Part shown: positions 14,335 through 27,677 of the stretch, in pieces
Layout of the letters: every line of letters starts with the position of its first letter
Position numbering within the stretch: position 1 is the stretch's first letter
Assembly (NCBI GenBank): GCA_014898415.1
Contig: RCTD01000023.1
Span: 1,021,150-1,085,149, forward strand
Reading direction: 5' to 3'
Origin: Stromatinia cepivora
Lineage: Eukaryota; Ascomycota; Leotiomycetes; Helotiales; Sclerotiniaceae
Length of the DNA: 64,000 nt
Program-made: the position numbers and the translations under genes
The notes under the pieces: model-generated
The model's input: the letters and a program-made list of their open reading frames with translations, nothing else
Told to the model about the DNA's origin: nothing
Database searches by the model: none

Positions 14335-17300
14335 AAAATGGTTATATTTATCAATCAAGAGTATTTATTGACTCTGAAACAAATAGATTCGCTTTTATTA
14401 ATATTATGCTCCTTACTTGTTTATTTCCTATATTTAAATCCAGAATTATGCTATTTGAAGCTTCAATTGAAGTTAAAGAGTATAATGGTATGCAAGGCTA
14501 TACCATTATCTATTTCATATTCCTTAATTTAACGATCGATGATCGTGAACAATCTTTTGTCCTTTTCCTTATTACTGAATTAAAGAGTTATAATGTTATT
14601 TTAGATAAACTTTAGTTATCAGAAATTCGAGCGAAGCTCGATTACTTCAATAAATATCTTGAATGGCTTAAAGAAAGACCCCATACCATTTCCTATTCGA
14701 ATAATCTCCTCGTTATTTAATTATCCTTTTGTAAACAGAAGATCAATTGATTAACCTAACAAAATGCTGATCGATGAGATAATCAATTTGAAGAATATTA
14801 GAATTGAAGAGATTTATAATTGAGTAGATTAATTATAATTAATGATATACAACAAAAACCTTCAAATATAAATGTAATATAGACTTTTATTAAAAAAAAA
14901 GAAACCCCAATTCCTTTCAAATTCAATCCATTTCCTTCCCAACCAATTACACCATTATTATAGATTTATAAATACCTCCCCTATATATCGTCTGAAGTCT
15001 TCAATTTATACACATTCAAATCCGATAAATTCTAATTAGAATACAAAAGAGATGAACAAATTGAACTTTTTACCATTACTTTGAAAGAATTCGATAATAT
15101 AATAGACTTCCAATAGAACGAATGATATACAAAAAAAAGAGTATTAATTGCCTTAACCGAATTCAAGAATACAAAAGTTCGAAAAAAATTTGATCGAATA
15201 TTAACCGAAATCGATTCAGAATTTGAAATACCATTTGAATATCAATAATATTATCAAACCTTTTTCAAATATAAATCAAATATCTTACCTCCTAATCGAT
15301 CTTATAATTATAAAATCATATTAAAAAACAAAGGAAAACAAATTTTGCATTACAGTCCATTTTATAAGATATCCCTGGAATAACTAGAAATCGTTAAAGA
15401 ATATATTATGGATAATCTTAGCAAAGATTTTATTAAACCTAATCAAGTCTTTTATACTGCACCCATCCTATTCATTAAAAAACCTAATGATAATTTGAGG
15501 TTCTATATAAATTTCAGATTATTGAATTTTTTAATGCGTAAGGATTGATATCCCCTCTCTTTGATCGATGAAATGCTTTTTTGGCTTTCCGGTACTAAGG
15601 TTTTTACTAAACTCGATATTCGTCAAACTTTCCATTGTATAAAAATGAATCCTACTTCGGAAAAGTATACTACCTTCCAAACCCGATACAGATTATACAA
15701 ATACAAAATCGTACCATTCGGATTAACAAATAGTTTTGCAATCTACCAGTATTATATGAATAATATTCTATTCAATTATCTAGACATCTTCTGTACAATA
15801 TACCTCAACGATATTCTAATTTATTCCGAAAACGAAAAAGAGTATTAAATTCATATTAAACTAATTCTCAAACAATTAAAAATCATTAACCTATAAACGG
15901 ATCTCAAGAAATACGAATTCAACATTATATATATCAAATACTTAGGCTTTATTATCTCTATTAAAAGAGTAGAGATGGATCCTGAAAAGATTGAGATAAT
16001 TGAGAATTGGATTTTTCCAATAATAATAAAAGGGATCCAATTATTTTTCAGTTTTTGTAATTTTTATCGATGGTTTATTAAGGATTACAGTATAATAGCG
16101 AAACCTTTTAACGAATTTATTAAAGCAAACATTAAATTTATATTCAACAAAATATACCAAAATATATTTAATATTTTAAAAAAAAAGCTTATCTTTGCTC
16201 TACTTTTGCAATACTATAATCATCGATTCCCTTGTATACTCGAAATAGATGTATCCAATGGAATAATTACTAATATATTATCACAATAGTATGGTAAAGA
16301 TTGGTTTTTTATAATTTATTTCTCCAAGATTATAATTATTGTTGAACTGAATTACGAAGTTTATAATAAAGAAATGCTATCAATTATTCGATCTCTCAAC
16401 TATTGGAGAACAGAACTCGCTGGTTTATTATATAAAATCAAGGTTTATACCGATTATAAAGCCCTCAAATATTTTATAATTATCAAGATTTTCAACATCC
16501 GATAAACTCGTTGGGCAAAAGTTCTAATCGATTATAATTTCATTATTATATATCGCTTTGGAAAAGATAACCTTCTCATCAATGCTTTAACCTGTTGGAT
16601 CGATGAGTTGGATTTTCAGAACTATACTAAAAAGAAAAATTGTTTTCAGCAGCTTATTAAAGATAACCAAGTTGATATCAAAATTATAAGAAAAGTTTTA
16701 CAAAAGTATTATTTAGATGAAACAGCGATTACTAGTATCGATTTGAATGAAATCGTTCTTTGATTCGATTTAGTTAACTATATTATTGAAGCAAATAAAA
16801 TTATAGATAGCTTGTTAGCACTCAGAATACAAGTTATTCAAGATTACAAGCATATATCACTCCAAAATGATCTTTTACTCTACAATAACCATTTGATAGT
16901 GTTTGATGTCGATAATCTTCGAATTTACCTGATTCGTAAAGTCCATAATTCCATTTCTATTATTCATCCTGGTATAAGTAAAATCTACCTTTTATTATCT
17001 CAATAATATTATTGGTTTAGAATATACGATACTGTAACCAGATATATACACAATTGTTACATCTGTAAATACAATTCCGTTTTATACAATTGTACCCCTA
17101 GTTTATTACATCCACTTCCGATTCCTAATCGAATATGGTAACATATCACTATGGATTATTGCAGCTTTAATAAGGATAAATATAGATATAATAACATTTT
17201 AATTATTATTGATCGATTAACGAAGCAAACTATTTCTATACCTTGTTATAAATCAATCGATATTCGAACTCAAGTACAACTATATCTTTACTATGTATAT

Positions 17301-18240
17301 CAATATTATGGTCCTTTTAACATTATAATATCAAATCGCAGCCTCCAATTTATATTACAGTTCTGGAAGGAATTCAGTCAAATCCTAAGAACCGATTTCA
17401 AATTATCCATTATTTATTATCCCCAAATCGATAATCAAATTGAGATTTATAATCAATACCTTCAATAGTGGTTAAAACTGTTTATTAACTACTATCAAAA
17501 CGATTGATCAGAATTCCTATTTATAATGGATTATATACAACTTACTCTTCCACACGACTCTTTAAAAAGGTTCACACCCTATGAAACCCTATACGGGCAT
17601 ATACCGAAACATATATAGGAATGGAAGGAAGATATTAATAAACCAATAAACAATATGAATATGTGTGATGCCCGTATATACACAGAATACAATAAACTAA
17701 CTCTCGTGTGAACGAAAGAAGGTTTATTGCATGCTCAAGCCAAGATATCGAAATCCATAAATGCTTATCAATGTGAGATCGATTTCGATATCGAAGATTA
17801 TATATAACTCAATATGAAAAGTTATCCTACTTAGAGACCATCCAAGAAACTGGACTTCCTAATTCAAGGAAAATTCAAGATCATTGATCGATCTGGGAGC
17901 TTTTTTAAGTTCGAACTCCTGATTACAATGAAAATTCATCCTGTTTTCCCTCCAGATCAATTATGCAAGGTATATGATGATCCTCTTCCTAATTAAATAC
18001 TCGAACCATCTCCGTTTATTAATATAACTGGTGATTCGGAATAGAAAGTGGAGAAGGTTCTAATAATAAAGAAAACACGAAAAACCTTATTATACAGAGT
18101 TTTGTAACTTAATAACAATACCGATCTTACCTAGTATCCTACTTCCGATCTTAAAATATCACCGTATCTCTTATGCGATTTTTATCTGGCCAATCCAACA
18201 TTGCCTAGTTCTCCTAATCGATTAATCGATTGAATAAGAC
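14335..18240 (+). pseudogene. Gypsy B pol remnant: protease, RT, RNase H, integrase, chromodomain-like tail
   Basis: Reading through a handful of stops gives an almost complete polyprotein. The aspartic protease is at about 14350-14700, with FIDSE in place of FIDSG and a KSYNVILDKLWL segment. RT at 15310-15960 has YINFRLLNF, TKLDIRQTFHCI, FGLTNSFAIYQ and IYLNDILIYS. RNase H is at about 16240-16620 (LEIDVSNGIITNILSQ, VYTDYKALKYF). The integrase zinc region at about 16960-17080 (HPGISKIY, NCYICKYN) precedes the core at 17140-17470 (IIIDRLTKQ, YYGPFNIIISNR, DNQIEIYNQYLQ). A chromodomain-like tail is at about 18040-18190 (KVEKVLIIKKT...LLYRVL). The RT active-site YLDD reads YLND, a G-to-A loss of a catalytic Asp. 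Long open stretches survive (15561-15848, 15975-16289, 17151-17468). Confidence 0.9.
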
Positions 18241-18584
18241 TTTATAAAAGCGGAAAGGATAATTATAATTATATAAATGATGATTCACCTATAAAACTAA
18301 AGGAAAGAAAAGTGTTTTTCAATATAGTAGATTAGATGTTATGATTTTATAATGGTACATACGCATACAATTATGAAAGGATCAAAAACCCATACAAATT
18401 CGAGGGAATTTGATTGTATACGCACATAACCCGAGCTCCATATAATAGACGAACTGCTACCACCAAGATAATACAAAGGCAATATATTTCAAAAGTTTAT
18501 GCCTATAATCATTTCAAAAATCATACAAAGGGAAACTTGAATATAGTAAGAACGAAATATAATATTACCCCTATCAATTTTGTT

Positions 18585-18890
18585 CAATTTGGTTAATTTG
18601 GTTAATTTGATCAATTAATTTAATCGATTTCGGAATTGATTATATCAACCATCCATCATCATTATACTATAATTCAACCTCCTTCCTTTTTTTATTGAAA
18701 CTTTTTCCTTTCAAAAATTCTTCAAATCAAGGAGAATATGAATTAATATTAATTTAACTAATTGATAAACGATTTAATCGATTTAATCAATTCATTCATT
18801 ATTTTGATCAATTTGATTGATTAATTTAATCAATTTGGTTAATTTCCAATAAATTGATTAAATCAATCAAAATAATCAATTTAATTGATT
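18585..18890. repeat. AT-rich reiterated tract upstream of the Gypsy B 3' LTR
   Basis: Between the chromodomain tail and the polypurine tract the sequence repeats variants of TTGGTTAATTTGATCAATT and TTAATCGATTTAATC on both strands, forming many short inverted repeats. It is noncoding and probably part of the element's 3' untranslated region. Confidence 0.6.
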
Positions 18891-18990
18891 TAAAGTTCAT
18901 AAACTTTTACAAAACCTGGTTTTCGATGAAATAACAATGGAATAGAGGAATGAAACGCTTGAGGGCGAGCTTTTCCGAAGGGGGGGGTAG

Positions 18991-19272
18991 TGTCATGAAT
19001 TGTGAACCACAGGAGGCTAACCACATAATACCTCTTATCTCCTACATCCATTGATGAACTGATCGTCCGTGTATATGCATTACGATTCATACGATTTAAT
19101 ATAATAAAATGGTGACCCTAATAATATATACACACAACCCCGCAATTTATGAATAAGTATTTGTATATATATATCTAATCGCTTTTTACGAGCTATAATT
19201 CTTCAGTTGTAGATTCTAAAGAACATAATTGACCCTGTTTATTCAGCTCTACTACGGCTCTTGTGCGTCACA
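18991..19272 (+). repeat. 3' LTR of Gypsy B
   Basis: This 282-bp LTR is preceded by the G-rich polypurine tract. It starts TGTCATGAATTG, ends GTGCGTCACA, and is followed by the TSD AAAAG. Confidence 0.93.
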
Positions 19273-19553
19273 AAAAGAGTTTATATCTTTATTGATTATA
19301 TCGAAATAGATCTTTTTCCTTTAAATATAACATTCATAAAAGTTCATTTAAAAAAGTATTATTAAAGTGAAGTATTATTTAAAAGGTTATTAGATAATCG
19401 AACATTTATAAATAAATTGTAGATAATATAATATACAAAAGCTATAATAAAACTAAATAAATAGAATCAATTATATTTCTTAGAATCTATAATTGAAAAA
19501 TTATAACTTATAAAAAGCGATTAGATATATATATACAAATATCCATTTATAAG

Positions 19554-19862
19554 TGTCACGGAAAGCCTTGTGATCCCCTGTATCTTATGAAGGATCAAAG
19601 TGTATACTTTTCAATCGGAATGAAGGATTTATTAACCCTTACCAATCTATAAATTGATAAAGTAATTCTGATATTCTAATAAATAAAGATCTAGTTTAAT
19701 TAAAATATATATTAATTAGATAATTATTTATTTGTTCTATATATATAGTTTTTGATTCATATAATTAAGAGTAAGTTATTTAATTCTTTTATTCTATCAA
19801 TTATATATATTATCTATTCTTCAATCTTTGAAAGTACTTTGTAATTATATTATTTTATAATA
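19554..19862 (+). repeat. 5' LTR of Copia II
   Basis: This 309-bp LTR starts TGTCACGGAAAG. Its 3' end is mutated (TTTTATAATA where less mutated copies have CCCGTGATA). It aligns end to end with the solo LTRs at 1581-1890 and 11741-12049 in reverse complement. Confidence 0.88.
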
Positions 19863-20871
19863 ATTATAAACCTGATAGTTTTTAAATCTATGTAATTTTT
19901 TATTCAATGATTATTAAATATTCAAAGAATTATTCTTAAAATATTATTTCTATTTTATTTATAATTTAATATTCATATTAATTTAGTTATTTTTATTCAA
20001 TATAGTAAAAGATCAAAATAATCTTCTTTTTATAATTTATATTTAATAATCGAAATGATATTTATGTTTGAAAAATAAATATCAAGTTTAAGAAATTTGG
20101 GATTCAATTAATCCAGAGAACGATTTATTTGTTTTTATATTAACAATATCCATTTCAAACTTTGATTTGATAAATGAATTTATTTGTATTCAAATCGATT
20201 GGTTTTTAATCAAATTATTTGTTTTATTTTTTGCTATTAATTTTCAAGTCAAATATAATTAAAAAAAACAAATTCAATATCAAAAGGAATTCTCGGAATA
20301 TTTTGTAACGATTCAATTCAGGGAAGATATTAATGGAAATATAAAAATGAAAGATTTTGATGATAATATATTGGGATCTATTTCTAATAGATTTATTACT
20401 TTATTTTCAATTATTTTCTAAAAAATCTCTTCCGAGTTTATCTCTTTTCAATTGGAATATCGATATCGATAATAAGAATATATACAGAATCATAAAGCTT
20501 TCCGGGATATTTATAAGTAAATTGAATTGTTAATTGATCAAGTATATTTTATAAAACTATTTATTCTTAATTAGAGTATTACAATTCTTTTATTCAAGAT
20601 AATCATTAATATATTCAAAAAGAAGCTTGTATTTATAGTAATTATTGTTAAATTCGCAATACTATAAGAATATCGATTTATTCTAATATAAGCCTTGTTC
20701 GACAGAATCGATCCTATTAAATAGCATAGGGATTGGATTATAATCTATATTAAAACTTTTATATATAAAATTATTAAAGTACAGAATGAAATCGTTATTA
20801 ATATTTTTTTATAAATTATTAATATCAAAATATTTCTAATCTAAGTAAATATTATAATTATATAAATCAAA

Positions 20872-21219
20872 ATGAACAATCAATTCGGATTACTTAATTT
20901 CTCATTCAAGCAATTCGGAAACGTTTTTGGAGAATTAATCTTTCAGGATTCTATTTCCTTAAAAGCTAAAAGAGAAATATATTCTATACTTATCTTTTTT
21001 CAAAATGATAAAAAGTTTAAAAAGAATAAAAAGAATATCAATTTTGAAAATAATCAGGGGATCAAGAAAATCTGGGAATATTTTTGTAAAACCGAATTTA
21101 AATGGAATAATGGAATTGGTTATAGTTATATTGCTTATAATTATAAAATTATAAAGTTAGTATTTATTAGAAGAATTAATTTATTATTCAAAAGAGTATT
21201 TAATAAAAATGAATTATAA
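20872..21219 (+). pseudogene. Copia II 5' ORF remnant (possible gag), unrecognised
   Basis: A 115-codon stretch with an ATG start (MNNQFGLLNFSFKQFG...) is the longest open frame in the 5' internal part of Copia II. Its position suggests gag, but no family signature is visible; it is Lys/Asn/Ile-rich from AT bias. The first part recurs, frameshifted and stopped, at about 31628-31745 in the Copia IV fragment, so it belongs to the element. Confidence 0.5.
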
Positions 21220-21559
21220 ATAATTAGGGATTAAACAAGATTATATTTATAAAAACAATTTCACCTTGATTGAATCAAAAGGAAATGGATGAAAAGTTCT
21301 ATTGATTTTTTAGGATCTTCGATCAATATTATTATCTTGGATATTTGATATAATCAATTAAGGGTATATTCTATAATAATAAAAGTATATTATTTATTCA
21401 ATAGTATTTTGTTCGATAATTGTAATATTATATATATCATAAATGATATATCTTTGTTAAATGATCATCGATATCGATTATTTGATCCTAATGATATGAT
21501 CTTGTAGAAGTAGGTATTTTCAGTTTTCAAATTCTAAAATATAGGGTTTGTATTATCAA

Positions 21560-24500
21560 AAGGATTATCAAAAGAAAAGGTTATTCTAATGATGATTTGA
21601 TCTTGAATGATATAATATTTATCTTTGGCTTTTATATTAATATTATTTTAGAGATTCGATTGAAAAAAGCTGATTTATGGTTCTCAGGATATGATTATAT
21701 TCTTTGTAAAGGAAATCATACAAATAATATAATAATTGTTTAATATATTTATATTGAAAATCTTGTATTTTTAGAATACAAATCATTTTCTATTTATTCG
21801 AGTATTCTTTTATTTATTCCTATAAACAATCTTTTTATAATATATCTAACAATAAATAGAAAAATAAACAAAGTATTCTATTATTTTTACAATTTATCTT
21901 TTTTAAAAAAAGATATAAATGAAATATAATATAAATATTTCAAATATTTGGAGAAGGAAACTTTTGAATATTTAATATTTGTAATACAAAACATTAAAAT
22001 AAAAAATATCATTTGTTTCAATTATATTGATTATATTTATATTTATATAAAATAAATCATTTTTTGTATTCCAAATGATCATTAGTTATCTCGATCTTTT
22101 TACAAAATCTAATAGAATCTTTTTGATTTCGATAAAGAATATAATAATATATTATAACTTTTATTAATCAAAGAAATGTATTATAATAAAATCTTTTTAT
22201 ATTTAATCTATTACAAAATATACAATGAAATATTTGTAATCATTCAAAGCTTTGTAGTCTGAATTCATTATAAATATAGTCTAACGATTATAATGATTAA
22301 GCAGAATAATGATATATCTGTCATTGGAGTTATAGGAATAATATTATTTGAGAAATGGATTAAATAAGAAAGTATCGAATTCAAATTATCTTTATTTCAT
22401 ATATATGAACCCAATAAAGAATCAGAATACATAGAACAAAAAATAATTACAAAACAAATAAAAATGTAGATCATAATAAATTTATTAGACAAATTGTAAA
22501 TAGAAATAATATAAATTATTATTTATTTATATAATATAAATCCTTTGAAGATCAAATCCTTCAAATTATCTAATAAGATATTCGATATATAATTCCATAA
22601 TTATTTTTGCAAAGATAATTCTTTATTTATAAAGAAAATATCTAACAATCTTTATCCTAATTGGAATAGAATCTACAAATATAAATACTGAATTTACTTT
22701 TAAATAAAAATAAAGAAATTAGAATTAATAGAAAATGATACAAAATCAATTCTTGAATATATATTGAGTATTTAATAAATTATATCCCAGATATATTGAT
22801 CTATTATATATAAATATTCAAATTTGATAGAATTATTATCATTCGAAATATAATATTTAATAAAGAATTCATTTATTATATAAATTCTATTAATCGAATA
22901 ATCGATATTCATATTACAAAAAAACTTAAACAATTTACTAAAGTCCTTAATCTACAAGATTATATCGAAATAAACAAAACAATCATTCAAAATAAAAACA
23001 ATTATAAAGACTTCATTTATCTATCTATTTTTACAAATCGAAAAACCTTTGATTCATTCATCAAATACATTTCAAATCTATTATCTACAAACAAATTGAT
23101 CTTAAAGATAAATATAGATTTAAAGAATAATAATGAGAATAAAGAAATCGATTTAGGATTATCCAATTTATTTAATCTTTTAAATAATGAAAATAAAATA
23201 TATAATAAAGATATATAAATATTAATTGATTCTTTTATTAAAGAAATTAAAAAAATTGATTTTTTTATTAAAAAACAATTATATTTTATAAATAAAAATA
23301 TTAGTATTATTCAAAAAGATATTTGTAATAATAATACAAATCCCGATTTCATCGAATATATTGATATAAAGAATATAAAGTATAAATTTATTAATTATAT
23401 CATTAAAATTCTTTATAATATATACAAAAATAACCTAAAGATTACTTCAATCAATCAATTTCAATATTCCAAAAAGAAATATATATATTAAAATAATCAA
23501 TTAAAATATTCTATAAAGGAAATCCAATTATTATAAAGATTATTGTATTCTATATATTCATTTAATCGATTTATAAAAGATTTACAGATTTATAATCTCA
23601 AATAGATATCTAAAAAAGCTTGCATTATAAAGATTGAAATATCTAAAACTCAGATTAATCCATTTGAATTTCAATTATACAATTATTATTCAGAATTATT
23701 TCTTTTCCAAAAATCATCTAATTTTTGTATCCTAAAGTAATCAATATATATACAAAGGCAATTATATATATAACAATATTATCAAGAAAGCGATTCTAAT
23801 ATTGAATTTTATATAAGAATTGTTATATTTCAAAGGATAAAATTCAATAGGATTACTCCGTTTAAATAATTTTTATTTTATATTTTAATTTAATTAATAA
23901 GGAATAAACAATATAAAGAAATATTCTCAATTTGTAACAATTTATAATATAATCATTACTGAAATTGAAGCAAAACTATCATTACTTTTATTTAATTTAT
24001 AATTAATAAATTATAAACAATATCATTTCCTCGAATTCATATATTTACAATTCCAAAATTATTTTACTTTTATTATTAATTAGAAAATTATCAAATAGAA
24101 TATTAATTCAAATAGAATTACAATTTTGAAATTAATAATTTTAAAATTAAAAAAACCTAATATAAAATCGATTCTAGATTGAAACCTACAAAATCGATTT
24201 CTTTTTAATAAATATTTATATATAAATATAATGATTAAAATTTAATCATTTATTATTGTTTATATTTAATAATATAAAAAGATTTCCAGATTAAAAATAT
24301 TATTAAGATTATTTATACTATTATATTAATAAATCGATCATTTCGAATCATAATAACAATTATTATTAAATACAATCTCGAAACAAAATAATACAATATA
24401 ATCAATATCTTCATTAATACTTTATATAATCCTTTCAGTATTTTAATTGTATATTATTTATCTAATAAATATAAAATCCCAAACAAAAATATTATAATCG

Positions 24501-25790
24501 ATTAAGCTTTATATAATTTATAAGATTCTTTAATTATATAATTTAGGGATTTCATTTGAATATTTAAGAAATTAGGATTAGTATAATATAAAAAGGAATT
24601 ATATTTATATATTAATCTAGAGTATATTATTATGATTCTTTTTTTCATAAATGATATTCAGATTATTTATTATAAAAAAAACGAATCAATTATTACAAAA
24701 ATTATTGAGGGAATTAAAGCTATATATAAACTACAAGATCTAAAAAACATTAAATAATTTCTAAATATATATATATTTTATAATCGATTCAAGAAAAAGT
24801 TATAATTAATTTATAATATGTTAACTTTTGGTGCAGGAAGTAGTAGTATTGTTGACTATGTAGGTTGAACTAAGGATGTATAATTCTAGTAGGAGTAGAA
24901 TTGAGGTTATCCCCAAATATGGTCTGTGCACCATTGTGGTCTTGTGACCTCAATTCTAATCCTATGATGGCCTCATTTCCAACATAATATATATATTAAG
25001 AAGATTACTAAGAAATTCAAAGTAATAAACAGAATAGCAAATATACTACTCTCAATAATAATATTTCAGAAAAATCAGGGTCAAGTTTCTATATGTATTA
25101 TAAAAATATATCAAAAGAAAGTAAGTTCAATATTATATACTACAATTATTATAAAAACGAATATATCATTCGCTATTTTATAATTGAATCATTATTTGAT
25201 CAATCTATCTAACGATTATATAAAAACTGTTGATCATTATTTACAATATCTATAGAACACAAGATATCTCGCAATCCAATATAGCAATAATCAAATACTA
25301 TAACTTTTCGTTTTTTCAGATATTTCTTTTGTAAATAATTCAGATATTCATTAATCATTTTAAGGGTATATTATATCCCTTTTCGGTAACTTAATCATAT
25401 AGAAAGTGTTCAAATAAGATACTATAATTATTTCGATTATCAAAATAAAGCTTTTCGGAATCGAATGTATATCAAAAGAAATTATAATAATTTTATATTT
25501 TTTAAAAAAGATCGATTTAGCAATAAAAGAATTTATAATAATCTTCTATAACAATCAGTAAACAATTAGATTGGTAGTTGATAAAAACAAATGGATTATT
25601 ATAAAACTATATTATATCGATATCCAAAATATATAGTTATATTAAGAATATTCAAAAGGAAACTTTTATATAATCTATCTATCGATCATCGATATAACTA
25701 TTAATAGATTTACTAAAAACCTTATAAAACAAAAATTCGAATACTTTCGATCCCTTTTCAATCTATAAAATATAAACAATAGGATTATAA
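21560..25790 (+). pseudogene. Copia II pol remnant (integrase, RT, RNase H)
   Basis: The integrase C-terminal part is seen at about 22290-22560: KQNNDISVIGVIGI, FEKWIK, FHIYEPNKESEYIEQ, INLLDKL. This matches the Copia pattern of an Asp-containing strand followed by the EPNG-SER motif. RT motifs occur at about 24590-24810 (FFINDIQIIYY, LQDLKNIKxFLNIYI), interrupted by a solo LTR. RNase H follows at about 25230-25780: NTRYLAIQYSN, FSDISFVNNSDIH, then TKLYYIDIQNIWL...TKNLIKQKFEYF, the KLRHVDIHxHWL end of Copia RNase H. The segment 23000-23600 is a Lys/Asn-rich linker. Stops are frequent. Confidence 0.82.
24819..24984 (-). repeat. Solo LTR of Copia I inserted in the Copia II reverse transcriptase region
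   Basis: This 166-bp copy, the exact reverse complement in layout of the Copia I LTR, starts TGTTAACTTTTGG and ends CATTTCCAACA. It is flanked by TAATA (24814-24818 and 24985-24989). It is the least mutated copy of this LTR in the window. Confidence 0.92.
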
Positions 25791-25799
25791 AATTTGAAT

Positions 25800-27677
25800 A
25801 ACAATAATCTAGAGCTTGAGTAATGATAATCTGGAGTTTGTAATTCTTCCCTTTGATATAAATAGAATGAATCCTATTTAGTATCCTAGATCATTATATT
25901 TTTCTATGATATATTTCAATTTGTATACTCTATATTTATCAGGAAATAAAGAACAATCAAAATCGATCATTTCTCCACTTTTCATTTTCCTATCCTTGAA
26001 AAAGAATAAACTTTTTTCTAAATTCAATAACTTAAAGTTCAAATAAAAAAGTTTTTGGATTATCTATAATAATTAAAGAATGAAGAACAATTGGAACAAT
26101 TGGAATTATTGATATTATCAATATTATAAAAATCAAAGGATTATTTTTTCTTTTTCTTTTCTTTGGATATATTATTTGTTTTTTTCTCCTCTTTTTTTCT
26201 ATTATTCTTTTTCTTTTATTTTTATTATTATTCTCTGAAATCATAATGTATTTCTTCTATTCGATTTTTCAAGGATTTCAATGAGTAATATAATAAGGAA
26301 AAAAAGAATGATGATATAAGGATAAAGAAATAATTTCTCTTTTCTCTTTGATTTTCAGTATTATTTTCATTATAATTCTGTATCCCTGTTTGGATTATAT
26401 AATTAACAATCAATATACTATCAAAATGGAGAATAAATAAAAAACTTACTTTCGAATTTTGCCGATGAATAGTGATATAATAATCTATTAAAGGATAAAG
26501 GAAAGCCAATAAAGAAATATATAAATGAGTACCACAATTCCAATATCAATGATTATTCGGTTTGGAAGAATCAATAAAGTATTTATTATAAAAATTATAT
26601 CTCCTAATGATCAATAACTTTATACATCGAATATATAAATAATCGTTCCTTTCCTTACAATTCTCTTTATCTTTTGTTTTGATTAAAAAATCAACAACTT
26701 TTGATAACCTTTTTTCTCTCTTTTTTTCATCTAATTTATCATCCGAAAAATCCAATATCGAAAAATCGAATGAATCATTATTATCAGATAAAGAAACCCT
26801 CCCTTTTTTCTTTCCTTTATCGAACGATTCTTACCTCGATAATTATAAATATAGGATTAGTAAAACCTTTCAATTATACAATAAAATTCAAGAACGAAAT
26901 CTATCTCCAAATTACTATTTGAATTTATAACAGGTAATTGATTACAACGAATAATAGTTCCTTTGATAAAGGGGAATAGTTTCTGAAATAGATAATTACA
27001 CATCATTTTAGAAATAGATTTAGTTAAACTATATTCCCAAAAATCGATATCTTGATTCGTTATCTATATTAAACTTATTAATTCTTTTTATTCGATTTAT
27101 TAATCCCTTAAAAGAATATTAAAATCTTCTTTTACATTTAATTCTTTCAAAGCTTTCTTTTCAACCATTATTTGTTTAATATAATTAAGATTCATTTACT
27201 TAGCTTTTTTAGACCTTGAAATCTTAAATATAATAATGATCAATAAAAACTTGATTAAAACAAAAACGAAAATATAAAGAGAGGATTTATATACCTTTAA
27301 AATTTTATTCATTTTATTTCATTATTATAATTAATATGCTATAATTTAATAACTATATATATTCTCAATTGTTACATTATAGGATCAATTATTCATCTAT
27401 ATTCTCCCGACGGAAAACTTTCTTTTTATTGTTCAAAATCTTGATTTCGAAGAATATCGCAGATAGCAAACCGAAAACCAAAAGAAATTTGTAATTTATA
27501 TATAATCAAATTCTTCTTTATTCCAAAGATACCAGGATCATTTCAGATGTATACATTACACTACTTCTTTATTGATATTTGCTTATAATCACCTTATATA
27601 TTCATTCACGAATTATATAAATTACCATTTTCTATATTTTTCCATTTATTTCAGATCGCCTTTTGATCTGAAGAATA
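25800..27677 (-). other. Unexplained 1.9-kb segment of Copia II with a possible antisense ORF remnant
   Basis: Copia elements normally go from RNase H to the 3' LTR within a few hundred bases; here 1.9 kb intervenes. The complement of about 27185-26030 reads with relatively few stops: open stretches cover about 26546-26755, 26228-26509 and 26032-26244, plus a readable upstream part (DIDFWEYSLTKSISKMMCNY; FIKGTIIRCNQLPV). Two hydrophobic segments (NYFFILISSFFFSLLYY; NPLIFIILIISIIPIVPIV) flank a strongly basic stretch (KRKRIIEKKRRKKQ). I recognise no family. It may be an additional antisense ORF of the element, a captured gene, or chance in AT-rich DNA. Confidence 0.4.

Larger units (their letters stand above)
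12229..19272 (+). mobile_element. Gypsy B: complete chromovirus-like Gypsy LTR retrotransposon, RIP-mutated
   Basis: The element is 7044 bp with 282-bp LTRs (12229-12510 and 18991-19272) starting TGTCAYGAAT and ending GCGTCACA or the mutated ACGTCACA. AAAAG is duplicated at 12224-12228 and 19273-19277. The flanks join to restore the gag region of Gypsy A, so it inserted into an antisense relative of itself. A purine tract with eight Gs (18979-18987) just before the 3' LTR is the expected polypurine tract. Internal order is gag, protease, RT, RNase H, integrase, chromodomain-like tail. It is less mutated than Gypsy A, hence probably younger. Confidence 0.95.

Noticed and set aside
18890..19090. 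66-codon minus-strand frame
   Set aside because: It spans the polypurine tract and 3' LTR of Gypsy B; noncoding.
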